From Dyadobacter arcticus (GTDB lineage: Bacteria; Bacteroidota; Bacteroidia; Cytophagales; Spirosomataceae), in assembly GCF_011762185.1 (NCBI RefSeq), contig NZ_JAASQJ010000001.1, forward strand, positions 682,001 through 746,000: DNA of 64,000 nucleotides, read 5' to 3'. Under the pieces are notes generated by a model, which searched no databases, was not told the DNA's origin, and was given only the letters and a program-made list of their open reading frames with translations. Shown in pieces: positions 54,082 through 62,624 of the stretch; positions within the stretch are counted from its first letter, which is position 1, and every line of letters begins with the position of its first letter. The translations under genes were made by a program, and so were the position numbers.

Positions 54082-55845
54082 ATGAAAATCACGCTAACAA
54101 TCACCTTCAGTCTTCTTGCTGGAATTCTTTTCGCCCAAAACCTCACCGCTACCGACGCAGTAGGCCGCACCCTGCCTTCCCACGCCGAAGTAGGTGATTT
54201 GAAAAAGGACAAATTCGTAGCATTGTTTTACTGGACGTGGCACACGCAACAGGCGAAGAATAATCCACCATTTAATGTGACGGAATACCTGGCGCGGGAC
54301 CCAAAGGCGATACACGATTTCCAAAATCCGATCTGGCCCAAGCGCAGCAGTCCATGGTTTTGGGCGGAGCCGCTGTTTGGGTATTATGTCAATACCGACG
54401 AGTGGCTGCTGCGGAAACATGCCGAAATGCTGGCGGATGCGGGTGTGGATATGATCATTTTTGATTGTACCAATGGGAACGTGACCTGGAAAGAATCGTA
54501 CATGAAGCTTTGTGAAGTTTTTACAAAAGCTCGTAAAGACGGCATCAAAACGCCTCAGATATCATTTATGCTGCCTTTTTGGACGACAGATGGCGGGAAG
54601 GAGATCATCAGGGAAATTTACAATGACCTTTACAAACCAGGTAAGTACAAAGACCTGTGGTTTATATGGAGAGGGAAACCTTTCATCATGGCTTCCCCCG
54701 AATTCACTGAACCGATCAAAGGAAAAGCGGCCGAACCGGCATCGGAAAAGGAAATGCGCGAGTTCTTCACATTCCGACCCGGACAGCCGGTTTACAACAA
54801 AGGCCCTGAAAAGCCCGATCATTGGGGCTGGCTGGAAATCGCGCCCCAGCATGGTTTTAAGAAAAATGAAAACGGCGGTTTCGAACAGGCAACCGTGGGT
54901 GTCGCGCAAAACTGGAACAAAGAGCGTGGTTTGACCGCATTGAATGCTCCCGGTTCTTTTGGAAGGAGTTACACCAATTCAAAAGGACAGATTACCGAGC
55001 CGGGAGCGGTTAATTATGGCCATAATTTTCAGGAACAATGGGACCGTGCATTGGAGATCAATCCTGAATTGGTATTTCTGACTGGCTGGAATGAATGGAT
55101 TGCGGGACGTTATGATACCTGGCAGCAGCAAACCAATGCTTTTCCGGACGAGTTCGACCAGGAAGGCAGCCGCGACATTGAACCGATGAAAGGCGGACAT
55201 GGGGATAACTATTATTATCAGATGGTTTCCAATATCCGACGCTTCAAAGGATTACCCGCGCCAATACCCGCTTCGGCTGCCACGACCATCACCATTGACG
55301 GCAAATTTAACGATTGGGAAAAGGTAACCCCTGACTTTGCGGCGCACAAGGGAAATACAGTCCATCGCGACAGTCCGGGCTGGGGTAGTTTGATTTACAA
55401 AAACAATACTGGACGAAACGACATTGTTTTAGCCAAAATCGCGCGGGATACCGACAATATTTATTTCTATGTAGAAACCGCCGCGCCGCTGACGCCCAAA
55501 GGAGATCCTGGCTGGATGCGGCTTTTTATCAATGTGGATAACGATAAAAATACCGGCTGGGAGGGATACGATTTTGTAGTTAACCGCCTTAATCCGGGGC
55601 AAAAGGCAATCATTGAGAAAACGGACGCTTCCTGGAATTGGGAAAAAGCAGGCGAAGTCGAATATTCGGTTAACCAGAATAAATTGGAATTAAAAATTCC
55701 TAAATCTGTACTTATTATCAGCGGCGAGCCGGATTTTGAATTTAAGTGGAGCGACAATATGCAAGAGCAGGGAAACATCATGGATTTCTGGATCAACGGC
55801 GACGTCGCACCGGCCGGGAGGTTTAACTATCATTATAAGCCATGA
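54082..55845 (+). CDS. GH71/GH99-like secreted glycosidase with CBM9-like tail (paralogue 2)
   Basis: A 587-residue paralogue of the preceding gene, with the same architecture: signal peptide (TFSLLAGILFAQ), barrel segments VALFYWTWHT, DAGVDMIIFDCTN and TGWNEWIAGRYD (Glu 338), and a CBM9-like end (GWMRLFINVDNDKNTGWEGY, FEFKWSDNMQEQGN). Both share the opening TDAVGRTLP / TDDLGRTLP. Many insertions and substitutions between the two argue for different substrates or cleavage positions. Its stop overlaps the next start by 4 bp (ATGA), so it is coupled to the GH43-like gene. Confidence 0.78.
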   Translation: MKITLTITFSLLAGILFAQNLTATDAVGRTLPSHAEVGDLKKDKFVALFYWTWHTQQAKNNPPFNVTEYLARDPKAIHDFQNPIWPKRSSPWFWAEPLFGYYVNTDEWLLRKHAEMLADAGVDMIIFDCTNGNVTWKESYMKLCEVFTKARKDGIKTPQISFMLPFWTTDGGKEIIREIYNDLYKPGKYKDLWFIWRGKPFIMASPEFTEPIKGKAAEPASEKEMREFFTFRPGQPVYNKGPEKPDHWGWLEIAPQHGFKKNENGGFEQATVGVAQNWNKERGLTALNAPGSFGRSYTNSKGQITEPGAVNYGHNFQEQWDRALEINPELVFLTGWNEWIAGRYDTWQQQTNAFPDEFDQEGSRDIEPMKGGHGDNYYYQMVSNIRRFKGLPAPIPASAATTITIDGKFNDWEKVTPDFAAHKGNTVHRDSPGWGSLIYKNNTGRNDIVLAKIARDTDNIYFYVETAAPLTPKGDPGWMRLFINVDNDKNTGWEGYDFVVNRLNPGQKAIIEKTDASWNWEKAGEVEYSVNQNKLELKIPKSVLIISGEPDFEFKWSDNMQEQGNIMDFWINGDVAPAGRFNYHYKP

Positions 55846-56894
55846 AAAAATTATTGTTTAGTTTGATAGCCTTGCATTTACCCGCATGGCTATTTGCGCA
55901 AAGTCAGGGTTATATCGACGGGCGACCTGCTGCAACATTACGTATGGATTTCAAAGACGCTGGAATTGTCATGCACTATGGCGACGGACCCGACAGCTGC
56001 GACACATACGGGGCGCGGGAAGCGGTCGTCAATAAAGAAGGCGATACTTACTATCTGTTTTATGACGGGGCGGGCAGTAAAGGCTGGATTTCCTGTCTCG
56101 CAGAAAGCAAGGATTTGACCAGCTGGACCAAAAAAGGTACTGTCCTGACATTGGGAGATTCTACTAAGAACGATTTCAAAAGCGCCTCTTCACCCTGGGT
56201 AGTGAAGGAAAAAGATACCTGGCATATGTTCTACATTGGTACGCCCAATACCACACCGCCGCCCTACCGAATTCCGGCATTTCCATATCTGACGATGAAG
56301 GCGCAGGCTAAGTCGCTCCGGGGGCCGTGGATCAAGCAATATGATGTGACGCCTTTGCCGCCGAAGGGAAATAGCTACTATACCGTTACTTCCAGTCCGG
56401 GTTTTATTGTTAAAAATAAAGGCGAATACATTCAGTTTTTTAGCGGCGCGACGCAGGATGACAAAGTCATTCGGCGGACGCTCGGCATCGCCCGAACCAA
56501 GGACCTGAATGCTTCCTGGAAAATCGAAGAAAAGCCAATCTTCCTACTGACCGAACAGGTCGAAAACTCCTCCGTTTATTATGAAGAGGAAACGAAAACC
56601 TGGTTTTTGTTTACGAACCACATTGGTATCAATGATAAAAAAGAAGAATATACCGACGCGATCTGGGTGTATTGGACCAGGGACATCAATCATTGGGATG
56701 CCAGCCAAAAGGCAATTGCATTGGACAGCCAAAATTCCGTGTGGGCGCATGGCGCGATAGGTATGCCTTCCGTCATCCGCGTTGGTAAAAAGCTGGCTTT
56801 GTTATATGATGCCGTCGAAGGCAGCAGTACCTCGCATATGCAGCGGAGTATTGGTTTGGCCTGGATAGGATTGCCGCTGCGCATTCCGCAATAA
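55842..56894 (+). CDS. GH43/GH32-like five-bladed beta-propeller glycosidase (secreted)
   Basis: A 350-residue protein with signal peptide (ALHLPAWLFAQ, cleavage near 20). Blade motifs GDTYYLFYDGAGSKGW, SSPWVVKEKDTWHMFYIG, PGFIVKNKGEYIQFFSGA, VYYEEETKTWFLFTNHIG and PSVIRVGKKLALLYDA are typical of the GH43/GH62/GH32/GH68/GH117/GH130 propeller fold. Acidic residues that could serve as catalytic base and acid are present (e.g. YGAREAVV, VENSSVYYEEE), but no single family can be fixed. It overlaps the upstream GH71/99-like gene by 4 bp, implying joint use on one polymer, probably removing side chains. Confidence 0.8.
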   Translation: MKKLLFSLIALHLPAWLFAQSQGYIDGRPAATLRMDFKDAGIVMHYGDGPDSCDTYGAREAVVNKEGDTYYLFYDGAGSKGWISCLAESKDLTSWTKKGTVLTLGDSTKNDFKSASSPWVVKEKDTWHMFYIGTPNTTPPPYRIPAFPYLTMKAQAKSLRGPWIKQYDVTPLPPKGNSYYTVTSSPGFIVKNKGEYIQFFSGATQDDKVIRRTLGIARTKDLNASWKIEEKPIFLLTEQVENSSVYYEEETKTWFLFTNHIGINDKKEEYTDAIWVYWTRDINHWDASQKAIALDSQNSVWAHGAIGMPSVIRVGKKLALLYDAVEGSSTSHMQRSIGLAWIGLPLRIPQ

Positions 56895-56910
56895 CTTACG
56901 GAAACTACAA

Positions 56911-57040
56911 ACCGTTCGATATTTGAAACGACCGCCTGATCATTTGTTTCTGCTCAAAACCCCTTGCTGTTATACTTTCCTTTTCAACTTTTTACAAAAG
57001 AGGAAACTGTATAGCAACATTTACAAAACAAGGGAATCAA
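56911..57040 (+). promoter_or_regulatory. Conserved leader, copy 1
   Basis: Starts ACCGTTCGATATTTG and ends at the ATG. Contains GTTATAC at 56969-56975, a C-T-T-T-T-T/A-A-A-A-G inner stem and GTATAGCAAC at 57009-57018 (an imperfect form of the hairpin in copies 2 and 3), then ATTTACAAAACAAGG before the start codon. Similar leaders precede the two other C1q-like genes. Confidence 0.7.
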
Positions 57041-58108
57041 ATGAAAAATCACGATCAACTAAGAGTAATCAGACAGACGTTAGCATCATTTTTGATGACC
57101 GCTAATTTTTTCCTACTTGCCCCGTCATTTATCCTGGGGCAGAGCGTCGGGATTGGGACGCTAAATCCTGATCCCAGTGCGGCATTACAAATTTTTAGCA
57201 ATAACAAGGGTGTTCTGTTCCCAGTCGTTTCAATTCAGAATTCATCCGATAAAACCACAATTCCGAATCCTGCACCTGGGTTAGTAATTTATAATAACAA
57301 CGGATCTTACCCATCTGGCAGAGGGCATTACTACAATGCTGGGTCTAATAATTCTCCAGACTGGACTCCCTTATCAGAATTCAAATTACCGTATTACAGA
57401 GCCCCAAGTTCGCCAACCGTCAATTTTACTATTGAAAACTATGCAGATAATGCTGCTGCCGGAGCCATTCGTGGTTTTTCGCAGAAATCAACAGGTGTGC
57501 ACGGCGAAAGTGTAACCGGCATCGGCGTTCTTGCCAAAAATGTATTTGGTACCGCATTAGAAGTGGATGGGAGAATGAAAATATCAGGAATCGGGCAGAC
57601 CCCTGCGGCAGGGAAAGTGCTTACGAGTGATGCCAGCGGCAATGCGACATGGCAGGGAGCGGTGGCTTTTTCGGCGACTGGGGTCGTTGGGGGAGGGAGT
57701 CAGAAAATTGCAAAAGACGCTCAGTCAAGAGTTGCTTTTGCAAAGGAACAGTACGACCTGGGAGGAAATTATAATGTTTCTAACGGATCTCCCCATAGCA
57801 CATTTATTGCACCAGTAAACGGTATTTATCATTTTAATGCTTCAATAACCTGGATAGAAATAAGTTTAGATTCATATATCAGTAGTTTAAGATTTATAAG
57901 GAAGAGAGGCAATGACGAAGTGAATTTAAGCGAAACCTCTCTGTCGAATCAGGATGGCGTAAACTCATTAATATTATCAATTGATTGCCAGCTGCAACAG
58001 GGAGATCAGATTTATGTCGAGGTCATTCAGAATACTTATGATTATATGGATCTTAGTACCGATGACTCCGCCAGCCACTTTTCGGGGAGACTGGTTGTTA
58101 AAAACTAG
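57041..58108 (+). CDS. Secreted stalk protein with C1q-like head, copy 1
   Basis: A 355-residue exported protein (signal peptide about 1-34). It begins with the VGIGTLNPDPSAALQI motif common in Bacteroidota surface and tail-fibre-like beta proteins, followed by a repetitive beta stalk (TVNFTIENYADNAAAGAIRG, STGVHGESVTGIGVLAKN, TSDASGNATWQGAVAF). The last ~130 residues have the C1q/TNF-like pattern: YDLGGNYN, FIAPVNGIYHFNASI, LQQGDQIYVEV, SHFSGRLVV. C1q-like domains form trimers that bind varied ligands. It is followed after 33 bp by a T9SS-tailed protein. Role unknown; adhesion or glycan binding is a guess. Confidence 0.8.
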   Translation: MKNHDQLRVIRQTLASFLMTANFFLLAPSFILGQSVGIGTLNPDPSAALQIFSNNKGVLFPVVSIQNSSDKTTIPNPAPGLVIYNNNGSYPSGRGHYYNAGSNNSPDWTPLSEFKLPYYRAPSSPTVNFTIENYADNAAAGAIRGFSQKSTGVHGESVTGIGVLAKNVFGTALEVDGRMKISGIGQTPAAGKVLTSDASGNATWQGAVAFSATGVVGGGSQKIAKDAQSRVAFAKEQYDLGGNYNVSNGSPHSTFIAPVNGIYHFNASITWIEISLDSYISSLRFIRKRGNDEVNLSETSLSNQDGVNSLILSIDCQLQQGDQIYVEVIQNTYDYMDLSTDDSASHFSGRLVVKN

Positions 58109-58141
58109 TTTTCCTCACTATCTCATCACGGACAAACAACC

Positions 58142-59143
58142 ATGAAAAAACACGCAATCATAACCACCCTGCTCCTCCTGCTTCTAACAAGCAATATCCA
58201 GGCGCAATTCACTTCTTCGGCGCATTTCAATGTGAAAAGCGGCACGCAGCTATTTATTGACGGGCTTACATTCGTACCGTCTGCTGATATGGACCTCGAA
58301 GGAAAAGCAATTACGGTGAGCGATGTGCCGATTCCTGGCAAACCTGTTGCAAGCATCAAGCGGGTTTACACATTAAATCAAGCTTTAACCATTTCCGGAA
58401 ATGTCGGGATCCGTTACATTGATCCCGATGAAATGAATGGGAATACGGAAGACTTGCTGGTATTGGCATTTAAGGAAGCAGCCGGGGCCAATTACATTAC
58501 GTCTCCCACCAGCACCGTGCAACCTAACCTGAACCATGTTTTGGAGACGGTCAACAAAAGTTTTGTAAATGTTACTGCCGTCAATGCCAATGCGGTATTT
58601 CCTGTAAAGCTGGTGGATTTCACGGCTGCCAAAGAAGAAAATGCGGTAATGCTGAAATGGAGAACATCGGAAGAGGAAAACAGCCATTACTTTGAAATAC
58701 AGCGCGGTAACGATGGGAAGAACTGGGAGGCGCTTGGTAAAGTGGAGTCGGCCGGGGCCAGCAAAAATTTGCTTTCCTATACTTTTCGGGACAATGATCC
58801 GCTTGTGGGGATTAACCTTTACCGCCTCAAAATGGTCGACCATGATAAAAGCTTTGCATACAGCCAGATCAGAATTGTGAATTTTGAAAGCCAAACCGCT
58901 TTTAAAGTTTTCCCCAATCCCGCAGCCGGGCTTATTCAAATTGATACGGATGACTGGTTGAAAGTAAAAACCATTGAGGTGATCAATTCCTTGGGTAGGA
59001 CTGTGAGGACATTGGATGTTGCCAAAACCGGAAGTATTTCCAAAAAAGAAATGAACCTGCAAATGTTGTCAGCAGGTACTTACATCATCAAGATGCTTTT
59101 GACCGATGGGACATTCAAAACAACGCAGATTGTGAAGAACTGA
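58142..59143 (+). CDS. Secreted protein with T9SS sorting tail, partner of copy 1
   Basis: A 333-residue protein with signal peptide (ITTLLLLLLTSNIQA). The first half (FNVKSGTQLFIDGLTFVPSA, YTLNQALTISGNVGIRYIDP) is a small beta-rich region without a named domain. A fibronectin-like segment follows (VKLVDFTAAKEENAVMLKWR, HYFEIQRGNDGKNWEALG), then the T9SS type A tail (FKVFPNPAAGLIQID ... GTYIIKMLLTDG). It should be exported through the type IX system and attached to or released from the surface. A close paralogue begins at 63774 after the third C1q-like gene. Confidence 0.85.
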   Translation: MKKHAIITTLLLLLLTSNIQAQFTSSAHFNVKSGTQLFIDGLTFVPSADMDLEGKAITVSDVPIPGKPVASIKRVYTLNQALTISGNVGIRYIDPDEMNGNTEDLLVLAFKEAAGANYITSPTSTVQPNLNHVLETVNKSFVNVTAVNANAVFPVKLVDFTAAKEENAVMLKWRTSEEENSHYFEIQRGNDGKNWEALGKVESAGASKNLLSYTFRDNDPLVGINLYRLKMVDHDKSFAYSQIRIVNFESQTAFKVFPNPAAGLIQIDTDDWLKVKTIEVINSLGRTVRTLDVAKTGSISKKEMNLQMLSAGTYIIKMLLTDGTFKTTQIVKN

Positions 59144-59170
59144 AAAAATAGGTAAATGGCAAGATATCAG

Positions 59171-59295
59171 ACCGTTGGATATTTGCAGCGACCGGCTGCT
59201 CACTCATTGCTAATACGCTCCATTTGCTGTTATACTTTCATCTCCAACTTTTTACAAAAAGAGGAAATCGTATAACACATTTACAAAACAAGGGT
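59171..59295 (+). promoter_or_regulatory. Conserved leader, copy 2
   Basis: Starts ACCGTTGGATATTTG. Holds a perfect GTTATAC (59229-59235) / GTATAAC (59270-59276) inverted repeat with inner TTTC/GAAA and CTTTTT/AAAAAG pairing, then CATTTACAAAACAAGG before the ATG at 59296. Could be an operator, an RNA hairpin or both. Confidence 0.72.
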
Positions 59296-60387
59296 ATGAA
59301 AAATCAAAATCAATTAAGCGTAATCAGACAAGGGGTAGCATCATTCATCATGGGTGCTACCCTTTTTGTATTTGCCCAGGCAAGTGTACTGGGACAAAAT
59401 GTTGGAATTGGGACAACAACCCCTGATCCGAGTGCATTACATATTGATGCCAAAGGTAAGGGAGTGCTTTTTCCCAGTACTTACCTTGATAGTGAGACTG
59501 ACGACAGCAATGTTCCCAAACCCGCCACTAACCTTCTTGTTTTTAATACAAGCAACTCCTTAGGTTCCGGAGCAGGACTTTATTACAATGCAGGCACACC
59601 AGCACTGCCCAACTGGACGCCCACATTTGGATTGAAACTGCCGTATTTCAACTCACTAAATTCTCCAACGGTCAATTTCACTGTTGAAAATTATGAAACC
59701 AGTACTGCCTCCGGCGCTATCCGCGGTTTTTCGTCGGCATCAACGGGCGTGCACGGCGAAAGCGTTGTAGGCGTAGGCGTTCTTGCAAGAAATCTTTCTG
59801 GACTCGGCGGTGCTGCATTGGAAGTAGACGGTAAAATGAAGATAGCAGGAACCGGGCACTTACCTGCTGTCGGTAAGGTGCTTACAAGTGATGCAAGTGG
59901 CAATGCGACCTGGGAGGGAGCGGTCGCCTTTGCTGTGAACGGCATTAAGGACGGGAGTTTCCAAATCCCCAGACAAACTAACACAAAGGTTGAATTTAAA
60001 AGTGTTGAATACGACCTGGGAGGAAATTACGACGGGACGAATAGTACGTTCAAAGTACCGACCACCGGGATTTATCATCTGGAATCAGTGATATCATGGT
60101 TGCCAACTGCATTTCCTGTTCCTGAAAAAAACTTTCGGGCAATGGTCAATATTGATAGAACGAGGAATGGTTCAACAAAAACGATACTTCACGAAGATGC
60201 CACCGTTGAAATGTTGCAAGATCCAGATTTCCCAGCTCAATCTTTCAATTTGTCGATTGATTGTTTGCTTCAAAAAGATGATCAAATACATGTATGGGTA
60301 TACTACAATTCAGATGAACCCTTTCTGTATCTAGGTACACCGGAGTCCTACACCAGATTTTCAGGTAGGCTGGTTATCAAACAATAG
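59296..60387 (+). CDS. Secreted stalk protein with C1q-like head, copy 2
   Basis: A 363-residue protein from the ATG at 59296 (MKNQNQLSVIRQGVASF); an upstream frame back to 59224 would translate the leader hairpin and is rejected. After the signal peptide: VGIGTTTPDPSALHIDAKG, the stalk (SLGSGAGLYYNAGTPALPNW, NFTVENYETSTASGAIRGFS) and, from about residue 215, a C1q-like head (YDLGGNYDG, TTGIYHLESVISW, LQKDDQIHVWV, TRFSGRLVIKQ). Stalk DNA from about 59397 to 59930 is nearly identical to copy 3, while the heads differ. Followed by a DUF4038 glycosidase instead of the T9SS partner found after copies 1 and 3. Confidence 0.82.
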   Translation: MKNQNQLSVIRQGVASFIMGATLFVFAQASVLGQNVGIGTTTPDPSALHIDAKGKGVLFPSTYLDSETDDSNVPKPATNLLVFNTSNSLGSGAGLYYNAGTPALPNWTPTFGLKLPYFNSLNSPTVNFTVENYETSTASGAIRGFSSASTGVHGESVVGVGVLARNLSGLGGAALEVDGKMKIAGTGHLPAVGKVLTSDASGNATWEGAVAFAVNGIKDGSFQIPRQTNTKVEFKSVEYDLGGNYDGTNSTFKVPTTGIYHLESVISWLPTAFPVPEKNFRAMVNIDRTRNGSTKTILHEDATVEMLQDPDFPAQSFNLSIDCLLQKDDQIHVWVYYNSDEPFLYLGTPESYTRFSGRLVIKQ

Positions 60388-60466
60388 CAGTGACTTTGCA
60401 GGATCCAGGGGCGATTGTTTTTTGAATTGGACGAACTTCAAACTAAATTGGCTCAAAAGAGATTAC

Positions 60467-62461
60467 ATGAATTTTTTACGCCGCGTACTTCTTTCCTCGC
60501 TCCTCCTATTTGCTTGCTTACCGACTTCTGCGGCGGTGCCTGTACACATCTGGGAAATGCAGGAGCTTACATTTACTGCCATCAATACCTATAAAAATCC
60601 ATACACTGAGCTGACCGTATGGATAGACCTAACTGGTCCGGGATTTAAAAAACGTATTTACGGATTCTGGGATGGCGGCAATACATTCCGTGTGCGGCTG
60701 GTCGCTACCAAAGCAGGCAACTGGACCTGGAAAAGTGGATCGAGTCCGAATGATCCTGGACTTTCTGGCAAGGCAGGTTCCTTTACGGCTGTTGCTTGGA
60801 GTGAGAAAGAAAAATTGGACAACCCACTAAGGCGCGGCTTCATAAAAGCATCACCTAACAACCATGCTTTAAATTTCGCGGACGGTACACCATACCTGGC
60901 CATTGGTGATACCTGGTTTTCCCTTGGGGCCAACCGGTTCAAATGGTATGATGATGAAATTAAAAGACCCATTGGTCCAAAGGCTGGGTTTAAAGATTAC
61001 GTCCGCCTTCGAAAGGCGCAGGGCTACAATTGGGTGAGTATGATCGCCGCGTATCCTAACTGGAAGACCGATGACAGTACTTACACGATGGTATTAGCTG
61101 ATTCTGCCAAAACAACCTTACGATCGGCCTGGGAAGAGTTTGGGACGGGCAGCGCCAAGAACATGGACAATGAAGGAGGAAGGCCTTTTTTGTTCCCGGG
61201 GAAAGTGCCCGGCTACGAAAATTATTTCCCCGATATGGACCGGCTCAACCCGGCATATTTCAAATACATCGACAGGAAGATCGCTTACCTCAATGCAAAC
61301 GGAATAATCCCTTTCATGGAAGCGACCAGGCGGGATGCCAGCCTCCTCTGGTTTAAATACTACCGATGGCCCGATTCCTATTCACGTTTTCTCCAATACT
61401 TCTATTCACGTTATCAGGCTTACAATACGGTACTTAGTCCGGTTCATCTCGACATCATTTCCAAAACCGTAAGCCCGGACGATTTTGTTACTTCGATCAA
61501 AGACGTTGAAGAAAGGTTTGGCCCCCTTCCGTTTGAAAACCTGTTATCCGCTAACGCCAACCCATCCACGCTCGAAAATTGGGGCGAAGATTCTTGGGTG
61601 ACATTGCACCAGACTGGCAATCAACGGGAGCACAATAATTATTGGTACCTGACCGAAATCTATAATCTCAAAAATCCAAAACCTGCGCTAAATGGCGAGC
61701 CTTATTATTCTGGCTATAAAGACAACAGAGGAAAGGATGGTGTGAATTACACCCGCGGCGCTGACGGCGGGACCGAGCATGATAATGAGATTGTGCGATC
61801 AGGAACTTATGGAAGCTTTCTTTCCGGCGGACTTGCGGGTCATGTGTATGGGGCAGAAGGAATATGGGGCGGCGATATAGAACCAGCAGCGCCCATTCAC
61901 ATGTGGGACGCCTTCAAATGGCGGTCTGCTGCAGAAATGCAATACCTGAAAACCTTCGCTTTTTCTATCGGGCGTAGGTACCAGGAGCTTGTACCATTGG
62001 CAGACCTGGTGTCGCCCAATAAAACCCATGACATATTGAGTTATGAAGGCTGGGCTTATTGTGCCCGCACGCCGGATGAGCATATTTTTATGGTGTATTT
62101 TGAAAAGGGTTGTCCGCAAGCAGAGATCCGGGGTTGCAGGCTCAACAGCGTATATAGTGCTCAGTGGTTCAATCCACGCAACGGTACTTGGATCAATGTG
62201 GGGGATGGCCAATTGGTCTCCGGAAAAACAGGAATTATTAAACTTCCGGAATTACCATCTGCAACAGACTGGGGATTAAAATTAATCTACAAAGGCGAGC
62301 GGGACATCAACATTACATACCAGGAATACACTATTGTACGTGAGTCAAAACTCACAAGAATCAAAAGGCTTTGGCCCATACTGGTTGCAGGTGGTATTCT
62401 AATATTAGTGATCGCTTCGTGGCGGATGAGACGAAGGAAAAACAAAAAAACATCTTTCTAA
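60467..62461 (+). CDS. DUF5060/DUF4038 (apiosidase-like) glycosidase with C-terminal membrane helix
   Basis: About 664 residues from the ATG at 60467, where a signal peptide starts (RRVLLSSLLLFACLPTSAA). N-terminal DUF5060 (ELTFTAINTYKNPYTELTVW, FWDGGNTFRVRLVATKAGNW), then a DUF4038/GH140-like barrel (TPYLAIGDTWFSLGANRFKW, RKAQGYNWVSMIAAYPNWK, NGIIPFMEATRRDA, ALNGEPYYSGYKDNRGKDG), then the putative collagen-binding-type end (DEHIFMVYFEKGCPQ, VYSAQWFNPRNGTW). Unusually it closes with a hydrophobic helix and a basic tail (WPILVAGGILILVIASW, RMRRRKNKK), which should anchor it in a membrane rather than release it. Exact cleavage specificity unknown. Confidence 0.85.
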   Translation: MNFLRRVLLSSLLLFACLPTSAAVPVHIWEMQELTFTAINTYKNPYTELTVWIDLTGPGFKKRIYGFWDGGNTFRVRLVATKAGNWTWKSGSSPNDPGLSGKAGSFTAVAWSEKEKLDNPLRRGFIKASPNNHALNFADGTPYLAIGDTWFSLGANRFKWYDDEIKRPIGPKAGFKDYVRLRKAQGYNWVSMIAAYPNWKTDDSTYTMVLADSAKTTLRSAWEEFGTGSAKNMDNEGGRPFLFPGKVPGYENYFPDMDRLNPAYFKYIDRKIAYLNANGIIPFMEATRRDASLLWFKYYRWPDSYSRFLQYFYSRYQAYNTVLSPVHLDIISKTVSPDDFVTSIKDVEERFGPLPFENLLSANANPSTLENWGEDSWVTLHQTGNQREHNNYWYLTEIYNLKNPKPALNGEPYYSGYKDNRGKDGVNYTRGADGGTEHDNEIVRSGTYGSFLSGGLAGHVYGAEGIWGGDIEPAAPIHMWDAFKWRSAAEMQYLKTFAFSIGRRYQELVPLADLVSPNKTHDILSYEGWAYCARTPDEHIFMVYFEKGCPQAEIRGCRLNSVYSAQWFNPRNGTWINVGDGQLVSGKTGIIKLPELPSATDWGLKLIYKGERDINITYQEYTIVRESKLTRIKRLWPILVAGGILILVIASWRMRRRKNKKTSF

Positions 62462-62496
62462 CTTAGCTTAAAAGCGGTAGCATCCGGTCACTACTA

Positions 62497-62624
62497 ACCG
62501 TTTGATATACACAACGACCGGCAGATCAATCGTTTCTACTCCCTTGCTTGTGCTGTTATACTTTCATTCTCAACTTTTTACAAAAGAGGAAATCGTATAA
62601 CACATTCACAAAACAAGGAAAGAA
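62497..62624 (+). promoter_or_regulatory. Conserved leader, copy 3
   Basis: Starts ACCGTTTGATATACAC. Contains the perfect GTTATAC (62555-62561) / GTATAAC (62595-62601) repeat and CAACTTTTTACAAAAGAGG between them, then CACATTCACAAAACAAGG before the ATG. A CCGGTC/GACCGG pair also frames its 5' part. Confidence 0.72.
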
